Origin: JANNHK01 sp034408875
GTDB taxonomy: Bacteria > Actinomycetota > Acidimicrobiia > IMCC26256 > PALSA-610
Assembly (NCBI GenBank): GCA_034408875.1
Contig: JAWXCJ010000148.1
Span: 1 to 30,076 of the forward strand
Length of the DNA: 30,076 nucleotides
Direction of reading: 5' to 3'
Each line of letters begins with the position of its first letter. Position 1 is the stretch's first letter. Below are positions 7,435-16,371 of this stretch, in pieces. Position numbers and translations under genes: made by a program. The notes beneath the pieces are model-generated. The model was not told where the DNA came from. It ran no database searches and worked only from the letters and a program-made list of their open reading frames with translations.

Positions 7435-7881
7435 GTGGAGCTGTGGGAGTTGACGGCGCGCGAGGCGATTCGTCACACGGTTGCAAGCTACGCGCATTGC
7501 GCGGACCGCGGCCGGTTCGACGAACTTGCCTTGCTGTTCGCCGACGACGGCGTGCTGGAGGTTCACGGTGAACCTCCGCACGCCGGTCGGAACGCGATCC
7601 GTTCGTTCCTGGGCGACGTGAAGGGCGATCTCGCGGCCACGGTCGAGAACCCGCACATCCGCCACAACGTCACCAACCTGTTGATCGACGTCGCGTCGCC
7701 GGCGGAGGCGACCGGGTCGAGCTACTTCATGGTCGTGACCGAGGCCGGGCTCGACCATTGGGGCCGCTACCGCGACCGCTACGTCCCCGACGGCGACCGC
7801 TGGGTCTTCGCGCACCGCTACGTCCGCACCGACGGCGCCACCCCCGGTGGCTTCGGCGCCACCCGCATGGGGCGTCGATAG
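7435..7881 (+). CDS. SnoaL/NTF2-like protein
   Basis: A 148-aa alpha+beta-barrel cone-fold protein: the long N-terminal helix (TAREAIRHTVASYAHCADRG), FDELALLFADDGVLEVHG, the SFLGDV region and the C-terminal strands (WGRYRDRYVPDGDRWVFAHR) follow the NTF2/SnoaL-like pattern. Such proteins are small-molecule binders, cyclases, dehydratases or ring-hydroxylating dioxygenase beta-like subunits; no specific catalytic set can be read. GTG at 7435 is the first start with the right helix. The last codons are part of the terminator hairpin at 7872-7908. Confidence 0.8.
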   Translation: MELWELTAREAIRHTVASYAHCADRGRFDELALLFADDGVLEVHGEPPHAGRNAIRSFLGDVKGDLAATVENPHIRHNVTNLLIDVASPAEATGSSYFMVVTEAGLDHWGRYRDRYVPDGDRWVFAHRYVRTDGATPGGFGATRMGRR

Positions 7882-7908
7882 AGGGGAATAGTTACCCCCT
7901 ACCGACGC
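7872..7908. terminator. Imperfect hairpin between convergent SnoaL-like gene and gcvP
   Basis: GCGTCGATAGAGGGG (7872-7886) pairs with CCCCCTACCGACGC (7895-7908) with one bulge and one G-T pair, leaving an 8-base loop. It lies across the end of the plus gene and just before the gcvP stop (7915), as expected for a two-way terminator. There is no U tract. Its left arm shares the 10-mer GCGTCGATAG with the hairpin at 13602-13646. Confidence 0.6.
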
Positions 7909-7914
7909 ACGGGG

Positions 7915-10746
7915 TTATTGGTACGCCTCGACGGGGGGGCAGGCGCACATGACGTTGCGGTCTCCGTAGGCGCCGTCGATGCGGCCGACCGGCGGCCAGT
8001 ATTTCGTGTGGCGTAAACCGCCGACGGGGAACGCGGCGATCTCGCGGGGGTAGGCGCGGTCCCAGTTGTCGCTCACGACGTCTTCCGCGGTGTGCGGCGC
8101 GTGCACCAGCGGGTTGTCGTCGGCGGGCCACTCTCCCGCCGCGACGCGGTCGATCTCGCCGCGAATCGCGGCCATCGCCTCGACGAAGCGGTCGAGCTCG
8201 GCTTTGTCCTCGGACTCGGTCGGTTCGACCATCAGCGTGCCCGGGACGGGGAACGACATCGTCGGCGCGTGGAAGCCGTAGTCGACAAGGCGCTTGGCGA
8301 TGTCGTCGACGGAGATGCCCGACTTCGCGGCGACGGGCCGGATGTCGACGATGCACTCGTGCGCGACGAGCCCGTTCGCTCCCGTGTAGAGGACCGGGAA
8401 GTGCGCCTCGAGCCGGCGGGCGAGGTAGTTGGCGTTGAGGATCGCGACGTGCGTCGCGCGCGTGAGCCCCGATGCGCCCATCATCGTGATGTACGCCCAC
8501 GGGATTGGCAGGATGCCCGCAGAGCCCCACGGCGCGGCGCTGATCGCACCGACGCCGGTCGCGGGGCCGGCTTCGGGTCGCAGCGGATGGTTCGGCAGGT
8601 ACGGCGCGAGGTGCGCCTTCACGCCGATCGGGCCGACACCCGGGCCGCCGCCGCCGTGCGGGATGCAGAACGTCTTGTGCAAGTTGAGGTGCGACACGTC
8701 GGCGCCGAATGCGCCGGGGCGGGCGACACCGACGAGCGCGTTGAGGTTGGCGCCGTCGAGGTACACCTGGCCGCCGTGGTCGTGCACGACCGAACAGATC
8801 TCCCGGATCTGTTCCTCGTAGACACCATGCGTCGACGGGTACGTGACCATGAGCGCCGAGAGCTGGTCGGAGTGCTCGACCGCCTTCGCCTTCAAGTCGT
8901 CGAGGTCGACGTTGCCGTTGTCGTCGCAGGCGACCATGACGACGCGCATACCGGCCATCGCCGCGCTCGCCGCGTTGGTGCCGTGCGCGGAGGCGGGAAT
9001 GAGGCAGACGTCGCGCGCGTCCTCACCGCGGTCGTGGTGGTACGCGTGGATCGCGAGCAGGCCCGCATACTCCCCCTGTGAGCCCGCGTTGGGTTGCAGC
9101 GAGATGGCGTCGTAGCCGGTGATCTCGGCGAGCCAGCGTTCGAGGTCGGCGAACAACTCGACGTATCCCTGCGCCTGCTCGAGCGGCGCAAAGGGGTGCA
9201 TGCGCGCCCACTCCGGCCACGTGATCGCTTCCATCTCGGCCGTTGCGTTGAGCTTCATCGTGCACGACCCGAGCGGAATCATCGTGCGGTCGAGCGCGAG
9301 GTCGCGGTCGGCGAGGCGGCGCAGGTAGCGCAGCATCTGGTGTTCTGACCGATAGCGGTGGAACGCGGGATGCGTGAGGAACTCCGACGTGCGGCGCAAC
9401 GCCTCGGGGAGCGCGGCCTGGGTACGGGCGTCGACGACGTCGAAGTTCGCGGTGACACCGAACGCTTCCCAGACCGCCGCGACGATGGCCGGGGTGGTCG
9501 TCTCGTCGAGCGCGATACCGAGCGTGTCGGCGTCGACTTCGCGCAGGTTCACGCGGCGCTCACGCGCCGCGCCGGCGATCGCGGCCGCCTGCCCGGTCAC
9601 GCGCACCGTGACGGTGTCGAAGAACGAGTCGTGCACGATCTCGACTCCACCGTCGCGCAACCCGGTCGCGAGGACAGCGGCCAGCCGGTGGACACGCCGC
9701 GCGATCGAGCGCAGGCCGTCGGGACCGTGGTACGACGCGTACAGCCCGGCGACGACTGCGAGCAAGACCTGCGCCGTGCAAATGTTGCTCGTCGCCTTCT
9801 CGCGACGGATGTGCTGCTCACGCGTCTGAAGCGCCAGCCGGAACGCGGTGCGGCCCTGGGCGTCGACCGAAACGCCGACGAGCCGGCCCGGCAGCGTGCG
9901 CTTGTACTCGTCGCGCGTCGCCATGAACGCCGCGTGCGGCCCGCCGAACATCAGCGGCACGCCGAACCGTTGCGACGAACCGACCACGACGTCGGCACCC
10001 ATCTCGCCGGGCGGCGTGACGAGCGCCAGCGCGAGCAGGTCGGCGGCAACGGCCACAAGCGCGCCCTGCGCGTGCGCACGCGTGATGAACGCGCGGTCGT
10101 CGCGCAGGCGGCCGCTGCTCCCCGGGTACTGCAGCAACACGCCGAAGACACCGTCGGCCGGGAGCGCGTCGGGGTCGCCGACCACGATGTCGATGCCGAG
10201 GGGAACGGCGCGAGTGCGCACGATGTCGATCGTCTGCGGGTGGCAGTCGTCGTCGACGGCGAACACGTTGCCCGCCTTGGCGTTGAGCCGCCACAGCATG
10301 GTCATCGCCTCGGCCGCGGCCGTACCCTCGTCGAGCAGCGACGCGTTGGCGAGATCCATGCCCGTGAGATCCGACACCATCGTCTGGAAGTTCAGGAGCG
10401 CTTCGAGGCGACCCTGGCTGATCTCCGGCTGGTAGGGCGTGTAGGCCGTGTACCACGCCGGATTTTCGAGCACGTTGCGCACGATGACGGGCGGCGTGAG
10501 CGTGTCGCTGTAACCAAGCCCGATCAGCGACGTGAACACCTCGTTGCGGCCGGCGAGCTCGCGCAGGCGGTCGAGGGCGTCGTGCTCCGAGACCGGTTCG
10601 CCGAGTCCGAGGACGTCGTTATCGCGAATTGCGGCGGGGACCGCGGCGCTGACGAGCGCTTCGAGCGACGCGAATCCGACCGCGTCGAGGAGCGCGCGTT
10701 CTTCGTCGGCGCTCGGCCCGATATGACGGTCGGCGAAGCTGGCCAT
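7915..10746 (-). CDS. gcvP: Glycine dehydrogenase (decarboxylating), P protein
   Basis: PLP enzyme of the glycine cleavage system: decarboxylates glycine and passes the aminomethyl group to lipoyl-H protein. The 943-aa single-chain form (fused alpha and beta halves) has the N-terminal [34 protein letters not shown], the second-half YEEQIREIC region and the PLP lysine at ~691 in [17 protein letters not shown]. The ATG at 10746 was chosen because RHIGP at residue 8 is where family members begin; the open frame continues another 110 codons without homology. gcvT, gcvH and lpd are not adjacent. The upstream region (10747-11126) is full of hairpins and may carry regulation. Confidence 0.96.
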   Translation of the reverse strand: MASFADRHIGPSADEERALLDAVGFASLEALVSAAVPAAIRDNDVLGLGEPVSEHDALDRLRELAGRNEVFTSLIGLGYSDTLTPPVIVRNVLENPAWYTAYTPYQPEISQGRLEALLNFQTMVSDLTGMDLANASLLDEGTAAAEAMTMLWRLNAKAGNVFAVDDDCHPQTIDIVRTRAVPLGIDIVVGDPDALPADGVFGVLLQYPGSSGRLRDDRAFITRAHAQGALVAVAADLLALALVTPPGEMGADVVVGSSQRFGVPLMFGGPHAAFMATRDEYKRTLPGRLVGVSVDAQGRTAFRLALQTREQHIRREKATSNICTAQVLLAVVAGLYASYHGPDGLRSIARRVHRLAAVLATGLRDGGVEIVHDSFFDTVTVRVTGQAAAIAGAARERRVNLREVDADTLGIALDETTTPAIVAAVWEAFGVTANFDVVDARTQAALPEALRRTSEFLTHPAFHRYRSEHQMLRYLRRLADRDLALDRTMIPLGSCTMKLNATAEMEAITWPEWARMHPFAPLEQAQGYVELFADLERWLAEITGYDAISLQPNAGSQGEYAGLLAIHAYHHDRGEDARDVCLIPASAHGTNAASAAMAGMRVVMVACDDNGNVDLDDLKAKAVEHSDQLSALMVTYPSTHGVYEEQIREICSVVHDHGGQVYLDGANLNALVGVARPGAFGADVSHLNLHKTFCIPHGGGGPGVGPIGVKAHLAPYLPNHPLRPEAGPATGVGAISAAPWGSAGILPIPWAYITMMGASGLTRATHVAILNANYLARRLEAHFPVLYTGANGLVAHECIVDIRPVAAKSGISVDDIAKRLVDYGFHAPTMSFPVPGTLMVEPTESEDKAELDRFVEAMAAIRGEIDRVAAGEWPADDNPLVHAPHTAEDVVSDNWDRAYPREIAAFPVGGLRHTKYWPPVGRIDGAYGDRNVMCACPPVEAYQ

Positions 10747-10821
10747 GGGAGAGGCGACGATAGCGTCAGATCCGGTCCGTGGCGGGAAGACGTTCCGGTT
10801 TCGAAGGAAGCGAGCACCGAA

Positions 10822-10921
10822 GAGGGAGGGTGGAAAAGGGGATAACCACCCTCCCTCCGGGGCGACGTCGCAGTTACCCGCGACGACGACCTCAATACCG
10901 AGTGCGGCGTACGCACTCGGT
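10822..10921. promoter_or_regulatory. Cluster of three hairpins in the gcvP upstream region
   Basis: In the 380-bp gap between gcvP and the divergent gene at 11127 there are three inverted repeats: 12-bp perfect arms GAGGGAGGGTGG/CCACCCTCCCTC at 10822-10857 with a 12-base loop; CGTCGC/GCGACG at 10866-10885; and 10-bp perfect arms ACCGAGTGCG/CGCACTCGGT at 10897-10921 with a 5-base loop. If gcvP is transcribed from upstream, these would form a structured leader. I looked for the glycine riboswitch core and did not find it. No U-rich run follows the first hairpin in either direction, so a simple terminator is not obvious. The rest of the gap (10747-10821, 10922-10978, 11005-11126) shows no gene. 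Confidence 0.45.
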
Positions 10922-10978
10922 GGATGTCTGGCGCATCCCCCCTGCTGCAACCTGTCGAATACCGAGGTCCACGTCCAT

Positions 10979-11004
10979 CTGGCTTCTGGCTTCTGGCTTC
11001 TGGC
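10979..11004. repeat. Heptanucleotide tandem repeat
   Basis: CTGGCTT repeated three times plus CTGGC (3.7 copies), perfect. It is a small VNTR-type repeat in the gcvP upstream gap, likely prone to slippage. It does not lie in a gene I accept. Confidence 0.85.
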
Positions 11005-11126
11005 GAGCTGACATGGAAATGGGCCTTGAGCTGGATAACGTGCGAGCACCCAGGAACTGATATAGGCCGTTCGCACTATTCCGCGGTTCCAACGAGCTCA
11101 CTCCCGGCGCGCGAAGCTGCCGCCTC

Positions 11127-11855
11127 GTGAAGGACGACGACGTGGACGACGCAGCCGACTTGGACGAGGCGCCTAACGGCGACGAGGGGGCGGCCGAGCC
11201 GGCCCGAGCCCACCTCGCACGGCTGGCCGATGCTCTGGCGGCCATGGACGACGAGTCGACCCGGCGTGCGCTCGCGACGATGAGCGAAACCAACCGCCTC
11301 GAAGTCGCCGTCGATCTGCAACTGCCCAAGGCGGCCATGCGCCTCGGCGACGCCCTCGTCGGGCTCGTCCGGCGCAAGGTCAGGAGCGTCCCGCCCGCGC
11401 GCCAGCTCACGGTCGCCTTCGCCCTGTGCGAGGCGGTAAACGACGAGACGATCGCCGCGCTCGGCGACCGGTCCGAGAACCCGTCACGCGAAGACATGCT
11501 CGACGTGCTCCCCGGCGTGATCGAACACCATGGACTGCCGACCGCGCGGCTGATGCTCGCGAGCTACGGCGCCAGCGACGCCCGCTGCCAAGCCGTGTTC
11601 TCCGAGATCCTCGAGACCGACGAGCGGTTCGCGGGGGCCGTCGAACCGACACCCCTCGACGACGAGCCCTCGGCGTTCGCCGCCACCGGTGCCGCCCCGG
11701 TGCGCGACGACGAGGCCCAGGCCGAGAAGCGAGCCCAGCGCAAGGCGACGAAAGACGCCCGCCGGGCCGCCGAAGCGAAGAAGCGCGACGCCGCAGCAAC
11801 CGCGGCGGCGAAGCAGAAGGACGCCCGCCGGGCGGCGAAGAAGTCGGGCGGGTAG
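11127..11855 (+). CDS. Hypothetical protein with acidic head and Lys/Ala-rich tail
   Basis: A 242-aa protein I do not recognise. The first ~25 residues are strongly acidic (DDDVDDAADLDEA). Residues ~28-170 are predicted mostly helical (ARLADALAAMDDESTRRALA, TNRLEVAVDLQLPKAAMRLG). After an acidic/proline stretch, the last ~50 residues are a repetitive Lys/Arg/Ala tail (RKATKDARRAAEAKKRDAAA) resembling the nucleic-acid-binding tails of actinobacterial HupB/H1-like proteins. No signal peptide or membrane segment. It is followed after 8 bp by the amidohydrolase, whose RBS (GGAGG) overlaps its end, so they may be co-transcribed. DNA or RNA binding through the tail is only an inference. The start is GTG at 11127; a downstream start is possible. 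Confidence 0.65.
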   Translation: MKDDDVDDAADLDEAPNGDEGAAEPARAHLARLADALAAMDDESTRRALATMSETNRLEVAVDLQLPKAAMRLGDALVGLVRRKVRSVPPARQLTVAFALCEAVNDETIAALGDRSENPSREDMLDVLPGVIEHHGLPTARLMLASYGASDARCQAVFSEILETDERFAGAVEPTPLDDEPSAFAATGAAPVRDDEAQAEKRAQRKATKDARRAAEAKKRDAAATAAAKQKDARRAAKKSGG

Positions 11856-11863
11856 GAGGCCCC

Positions 11864-13594
11864 ATGCTCGACTGCGTGATCCGAGGCGGCATGGTCGTCG
11901 ACGGCACCGGCGCACCGGCCCGGCGCGCCGACGTCGGCATCGAGGGCCGCCGCATCGTCGCGGTCGGCGAGGTCACCGACGATGCGACCGAGGTCATCGA
12001 CGCGACCGGCCTCGTCGTCGCGCCCGGGTTCGTCGACCCGCACACGCACTACGACGCGCAACTGTTCTGGGACCCGGCGGCCAGCCCGTCGAACCTGCAC
12101 GGCGTCACGAGCATGATCGCGGGCAACTGCGGCTTCACGCTCGCGCCGCTCGAACCCGACGACGCCGACTACCTGCGCCGCATGATGGCCAAGGTCGAAG
12201 GCATGCCGTTGCCCGCGTTGGAGACGGGCGTGCCGTGGACGTGGCGCACGTTCGGCGACTACCTCGACGCACTCGACGGCAACGTCGGGCTCAACGTCGG
12301 GTTCCTCGTCGGGCACTGCGCGGTGCGCCGGAATGTGATGGGCGCGCGCAGCGTCGGCGGGGAGGCGACCGAAGCCGACCTCGCGCTGATGGTCGCGGTC
12401 ATGCACGAGTCGCTTGCCGCGGGTGGGCTCGGGTTCTCGACGACGTTGTCGTTCACCCACTCCGACGGCGACGGCCGGCCGGTCGCGTCGCGGTGGGCGT
12501 CGAAGGAAGAAGTGCTCGCGTTGTGCGCGTCGGTGAGCGAGCACGAAGGCACGACGCTCGAATACGTGACCGACGGTTGCCTGCGCGGCTTCTCCGACGA
12601 AGAAGTTGTCATGATGGCCGAGATGTCACTCGCCGGCCGCCGACCGTTGAACTGGAACGTGCTCACGGTCGACTCACGCGAACCCGAGCGCTACTACGCC
12701 CAGCTCGCGGCGTGCGACTACGCGTTCGCACAGGGCGGCCGCGCGGTCGCGCTCACGATGCCGATCCTCGTCGAGATGAACATGTCGTTCCGCAACTATT
12801 GCGCGCTGTTCATGCTCCCCGGTTGGGACGAAGTGATGAACCTCCCGGTGCCCGAGCGCATCGAGAAGTTGCAGGACCCCGAAGTCCGCAAGTGGATGAA
12901 CGACCGCGCCCGTTCCCCCGAGGCCGGCGTGTTCTCGCGGCTGTCGTCGTGGGGCCGCTACATGATCGGCGACACGTTCTCCGCTGCGAACGAGGGGTTG
13001 AAGGGCCAGGTCGTCTCGCAGATCGCGGAAGCCGAGAACCGCGGCACCTTCGACGTGCTGCTCGACATCGTGATCAACGACGAGTTGAAGACCGTGCTGT
13101 GGCCGCTGCCGTCGGACAGCGACCTGAAATCGTGGCAGATGCGCGCCGAAGCGTGGGACCACCCGCACGTATTGATCGGTGGGTCCGACGCGGGCGCGCA
13201 CCTCGACCGCATGTGCGGCGCGCCGTACACGACGACGTTCTTGGCCGACTGCATCCGGGGCCGCCAACTCGTGTCACTCGAACGCGCGGTGCAGCTGATG
13301 ACGCAGGCACCGGCCGAGCTGTTTGGACTGCGCAACCGCGGCGTGCTGCGCGAGCGGGCGTACGCCGACATCGTGCTATTCGATCCTGAAACCGTCGGGA
13401 CCGGCGACGTGAAGTTGGTCGACGACCTGCCGGGCGGTACGTCACGCCTCTACGCCGACGCGATCGGCGTGCACCGGGTGCTTGTGAACGGCACGACCGT
13501 CGTCATCGACGGCAAGAGCACCGACGCCCGCCCCGGCACCGTCCTGCGCAGCGGCCGCGACACCTACACGGTCAAGATCCCCGCCGACCAATAA
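11864..13594 (+). CDS. D-aminoacylase-type amidohydrolase
   Basis: A 576-aa metal-dependent hydrolase of the N-acyl-D-amino-acid deacylase/dihydroorotase-like branch. It opens with the small beta domain (MLDCVIRGGMVVDGTGAPAR, ATGLVVAPGFVD), then the metal-binding HTHYDAQLFWD at ~63-73, GVTSMIAGNCGFTLAP, and GGSDAGAHLDRMCGAPY supplying the catalytic Asp near residue 445. The C-terminal RAYADIVLFDPETV and VLVNGTTVVIDG close the small domain. Proteins of this subfamily act on N-acylated D-amino acids or related amides; the real substrate is unknown. GGAGG is 5 bases before the ATG. It ends 7 bp before the long hairpin at 13602-13646. Confidence 0.9.
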   Translation: MLDCVIRGGMVVDGTGAPARRADVGIEGRRIVAVGEVTDDATEVIDATGLVVAPGFVDPHTHYDAQLFWDPAASPSNLHGVTSMIAGNCGFTLAPLEPDDADYLRRMMAKVEGMPLPALETGVPWTWRTFGDYLDALDGNVGLNVGFLVGHCAVRRNVMGARSVGGEATEADLALMVAVMHESLAAGGLGFSTTLSFTHSDGDGRPVASRWASKEEVLALCASVSEHEGTTLEYVTDGCLRGFSDEEVVMMAEMSLAGRRPLNWNVLTVDSREPERYYAQLAACDYAFAQGGRAVALTMPILVEMNMSFRNYCALFMLPGWDEVMNLPVPERIEKLQDPEVRKWMNDRARSPEAGVFSRLSSWGRYMIGDTFSAANEGLKGQVVSQIAEAENRGTFDVLLDIVINDELKTVLWPLPSDSDLKSWQMRAEAWDHPHVLIGGSDAGAHLDRMCGAPYTTTFLADCIRGRQLVSLERAVQLMTQAPAELFGLRNRGVLRERAYADIVLFDPETVGTGDVKLVDDLPGGTSRLYADAIGVHRVLVNGTTVVIDGKSTDARPGTVLRSGRDTYTVKIPADQ

Positions 13595-13601
13595 CCACGA
13601 G

Positions 13602-13646
13602 GGATGCGTCGATAGCCCACACCACGTGTGGGCTATCGACGCATCC
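13602..13646. terminator. Perfect 21-bp-stem hairpin between convergent genes
   Basis: Arms 13602-13622 and 13626-13646 are exact inverted repeats separated by only CAC. The stem starts GGATGCGTCGATAG. It lies between the stops at 13594 and 13654, so it is well placed as a bidirectional terminator. It lacks a U tract, and the stem is unusually long and perfect for one. It shares GCGTCGATAG with the hairpin at 7872. Confidence 0.75.
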
Positions 13647-13653
13647 TGTTGGG

Positions 13654-14757
13654 TCAGGTGAACTCGGGGATTACCTCTGATCCGAAGAGGTCGATGGTCT
13701 GCATGACCTTTTCGTGGGTGATCTTGTAGGGGTTCACCAAACACAGGAGTAGGTCGACTCCCGCCCCTTCATAGCGGCGGCAGGCGGCGACCGCGTCGTC
13801 GGGGGTGCCGAGCACGCACGCGCCTGCTTCGGCCAGATACTCGAGGCTCAAGAGATCGAGTGAGCCGTCGTCTGACGTCTTGCGCATGTCGGCCGCGTAG
13901 CCGTAGTTGCCGAGTTCCTGCTTGCGCTCTTCCATCCACTCGGCGACCTGCGCGATCTGACGGGCGCCGACCTTCGGGTACCACTCGAACGACTCGCGCG
14001 CCGTCTCCCACGCTTCTTCGCGCGTCGGTGCGATTGTCGCCATGGTGAAGGTCGCCGCCTGGTTGTTCACGAACTTGCCGAGCGGCTGGGTGCACTTCGC
14101 GATCGCAGTGCGGTAGATGTCGATCTTCTCCTTGACCTGCTCGGGCGACACGCCGACCGCGAACGAGCACAGCCCGAGGCCGAGCTCGCCGACCTGCTGG
14201 TGGCCTTCGTCGCTCGTCGTCGCGCCCCAGATCGGCGGGTGCGGGTCCTGGAGCGGCTTCGGCTGCACCCGCCGGTCGGCCAGACTCCAGTGCTCGCCTT
14301 CGAACGAATAACGCTCGTTGGTCCAGCACCCGACGACGTGCTCGATGGCCTCGCGCCACATGGCGCGCGTGTTTTTCGGGTCGACACCGAAACCTTCGAG
14401 CTCGATACGCGTCGCGGAACGGCCGGTCCCGAAGTCGACGCGGCCGTCGCTGAGCAGGTCGAGCACGGCGACGGATTCGGCGGTGCGCACGGGGTGGTTG
14501 TACGGCTTCGGCATGAGCCGCACGCCGTAGCCGATGCGCATGCGCTCGGTACGCGCCGCGATCGCGCCGTACAACACCTCCGGGTTCGAGCAGTGCGAGT
14601 ACTCCTCGAGGAAATGGTGCTCGACGGTCCAGAACGCGTGGAACCCGGCTGCCTCCCCCGCGATCGCCTGCGTGAGCGTGTTCTTGTACGCCTCGTGCTC
14701 GCTGTCGCGTGTCCACGGACGCGCGACGGGGATCTCGTAGAAGAGTGCGAATTTCAT
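13654..14757 (-). CDS. LLM-class flavin-dependent oxidoreductase
   Basis: A 367-aa luciferase-like (bacterial luciferase fold, FMN or F420) monooxygenase/oxidoreductase. Landmarks: MKFALFYEIPVARPW at the first strand, AFWTVEHHFLEEYSHCSNPE, the TIM-barrel strands with RMRIGYGVRLMPKPYNHP, the family motif VAVLDLLSDGRVDFGTGR, and PPIWGATTSDEG. This matches alkanal- or F420-type oxidoreductases common in actinobacteria. Substrate and cofactor cannot be fixed from sequence. The ATG is at 14757, with normal length. The short-chain dehydrogenase remnant ends 9 bp upstream on the same strand, so it may once have been the first gene of a two-gene oxidoreductase operon. Confidence 0.92.
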   Translation of the reverse strand: MKFALFYEIPVARPWTRDSEHEAYKNTLTQAIAGEAAGFHAFWTVEHHFLEEYSHCSNPEVLYGAIAARTERMRIGYGVRLMPKPYNHPVRTAESVAVLDLLSDGRVDFGTGRSATRIELEGFGVDPKNTRAMWREAIEHVVGCWTNERYSFEGEHWSLADRRVQPKPLQDPHPPIWGATTSDEGHQQVGELGLGLCSFAVGVSPEQVKEKIDIYRTAIAKCTQPLGKFVNNQAATFTMATIAPTREEAWETARESFEWYPKVGARQIAQVAEWMEERKQELGNYGYAADMRKTSDDGSLDLLSLEYLAEAGACVLGTPDDAVAACRRYEGAGVDLLLCLVNPYKITHEKVMQTIDLFGSEVIPEFT

Positions 14758-14766
14758 GCGCGCACG

Positions 14767-15042
14767 TTAGGCAAGGTCGACACCCGTGAGCGAGACGGTG
14801 AGATCCCACAGGCGCCGGGCGTCGTCGTTCGTGACCGCGCCCTTCTCGGTCGACAGCGCGAACGGGCGCCACGCGGTGAGCGCGACCTTCGCCAAGAAGT
14901 GCACGTTGTGTGCGAAGCCGGTTCCGGTCAACCGGTTCGGAGTCCCGGCATTTGCGGTGATGCCCGATCCGTCGAGCCGGCGGGCGAGTTCGACGTTCAC
15001 GATGCGCGCCGGCGCGTGCTCGCGCAGGCGCGGCAGCACCAA
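14767..15042 (-). pseudogene. Short-chain dehydrogenase remnant with internal deletions
   Basis: A 91-codon open frame made of pieces that match one SDR of the retinol-dehydrogenase/WWOX-like type in correct order but with gaps: LPRLREHAPARIVNV (just before the catalytic serine region), then directly ELARRLDGSGITANA (normally after the YxxxK helix), then TGTGFAH, FALSTEKGA, and finally DARRLWDLTVSLTGV from the extreme C-terminus. The cofactor-binding N-terminus, the catalytic Ser and YxxxK, and the loop after EKGA are missing. The frame is kept throughout. It begins with TTG and has a stop just upstream in frame. I infer a decayed gene without activity. Confidence 0.7.
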
Positions 15043-15172
15043 ACATCGTCATCGTGAGGTACGCAAGATGGGGCCCAGGCGCCGGTCTCGGACACAGAGG
15101 AGTGGCGTCGTGCTCCGGGGGGAACGACCGGTCTGGCTCACATCCCGGCCCTGGCATCCGATTGAGGTACGA

Positions 15173-15655
15173 ATGGTCCACATCGAACAGCTCGCGGGGT
15201 ATGCGAGCGGGCCGTTTCTGGCGGCCTGCCTCCTGCTCGTCGGCGCGGGCATATCCAAGTGCCGGGGCGGATCCCTGCCGCTCGGCCTCGTCGAGATCGC
15301 GATCGGCACCGCCGGGATCGTCGCGGGCCGCGGCGCCGCGCTCGTGGTCGCCGCGACCTACCTCGTCCTCGCCGCGTACTCGCTGCGCCTCCTGATCGTC
15401 GCCCCGACCAAACCGTGCAACTGCCTCGGCGCGTCGTCGGCGCCGGTCACGCGCGGCCACGTCGCGCTCAACGCGGGCGCCGCGGTCGTTGCGCTCGTCG
15501 CCGCGGCCGGTGCGTCGCCACTCGCGCGCCTGGGTGAACTGCCACTTGCCGGTGTCCCGTTCCTCGTGCTCGTGGCGTGCTGTACGTGGCTCGGGGTCCT
15601 GATGCTCACCGCATTGCCCGCGTTGCGGGTCGAACAACGAAGAGGAGCGTCGTAA
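15173..15655 (+). CDS. MauE-like membrane protein
   Basis: A 160-aa integral membrane protein with about four hydrophobic segments (~13-28, ~38-77, ~98-113, ~128-150) and a CxC pair, C82 and C84 in KPCNCLGA, at the conserved place of MauE/DoxX-like proteins. MauE is needed, with MauD, to form the disulfides of the methylamine dehydrogenase light chain and is thought to pass reducing equivalents across the membrane. GAGG sits 6-7 bases before the ATG at 15173. An in-frame ATG at 15068, also preceded by TGAGGTACG, would add 35 basic residues and is less likely. It is the first gene of the four-gene cluster, overlapping the next by one base. Confidence 0.8.
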   Translation: MVHIEQLAGYASGPFLAACLLLVGAGISKCRGGSLPLGLVEIAIGTAGIVAGRGAALVVAATYLVLAAYSLRLLIVAPTKPCNCLGASSAPVTRGHVALNAGAAVVALVAAAGASPLARLGELPLAGVPFLVLVACCTWLGVLMLTALPALRVEQRRGAS

Positions 15656-16371
15656 TGGGGGTACTCGTCGCAGTCGAGGCGGTCGTCCTCGTCCTGCTCA
15701 CCTTGCTCGTCACCGGACTGCTCCGCAGCCACGCCGACATCCTGCGGCAACTGCACGCGCTCGGCGCCGGACTCGATCCCGAAGTGGGTATCGAGTCGCC
15801 CGTCGCACTACGCCCGCGCGGCGACGTCGCCCGCGCCAACGAGTTCGGGCCCGCCCACGACATCGCCGGCGCGGGTCTGCGCGACGATGCGCTGATCGTC
15901 CCGGTCGTCGGGGTCCGGCACCGTACGCTCCTCGCATTCCTGTCGAGCGGGTGCCTCACGTGTCGTGCGTTCTGGGAAGCGCTCGCCGACGAACGCGCGC
16001 TCGGACTCCCCGACGACGTCCGCGTGCTCGCGGTCACGATGGACGCCGCCGAGGAGAGCACGCCCGCGCTGCGCGAACTGGCACCGCCCGATCTGCCCGT
16101 CGTCATGTCGAGCGACGCGTGGCGCACCTACGACGTGCCCGGCTCGCCGTACTTCATCCTCGTCGACGGCGCATCGGGCCGCGTGCAGGGCGAGGGCACG
16201 GGCGTGACCTGGGACCAGGTGCGCAACCTCATCTTGCAGGCGGGCGACGACATGGTCGACATGGCGCGCGAAGCCCAGGTCGACCACGAGTTGCTCGCGG
16301 CCGGTGTCGCCCCGGGTGACCCGAGTCTCTACCGGCGCATCGACGAGGTCGAAGGGGCAACGCAGCCGTGA
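15655..16371 (+). CDS. MauD-like membrane-anchored thioredoxin
   Basis: A 238-aa protein with one N-terminal membrane anchor (residues ~4-22) and an extracytoplasmic thioredoxin fold. The redox motif is C100-x-x-C103 in FLSSGCLTCRAFW; VLAVTMDAAEES and the cis-Pro region VPGSPYFILVD follow. MauD is the disulfide oxidoreductase/isomerase that keeps the cysteine-rich methylamine dehydrogenase light chain from misfolding. Its start lies within the upstream stop (TAATG) and its end overlaps the next gene by 4 bp (GTGA), so the cluster is tightly coupled. Its obvious client is the 24-cysteine protein at 16817. Confidence 0.82.
   Translation: MGVLVAVEAVVLVLLTLLVTGLLRSHADILRQLHALGAGLDPEVGIESPVALRPRGDVARANEFGPAHDIAGAGLRDDALIVPVVGVRHRTLLAFLSSGCLTCRAFWEALADERALGLPDDVRVLAVTMDAAEESTPALRELAPPDLPVVMSSDAWRTYDVPGSPYFILVDGASGRVQGEGTGVTWDQVRNLILQAGDDMVDMAREAQVDHELLAAGVAPGDPSLYRRIDEVEGATQP

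Noticed and set aside
10979..11004. CRISPR-like repeat
   Set aside because: Seven-base units without spacers: a simple tandem repeat.
7915..11076. Longer GcvP starting at 11076
   Set aside because: The extra 110 codons have no family similarity and run through hairpins and the heptamer repeat; the ATG at 10746 places RHIGP where the family starts.
10747..11126. Glycine riboswitch upstream of gcvP
   Set aside because: Neither strand shows the conserved aptamer core; only generic hairpins are visible.
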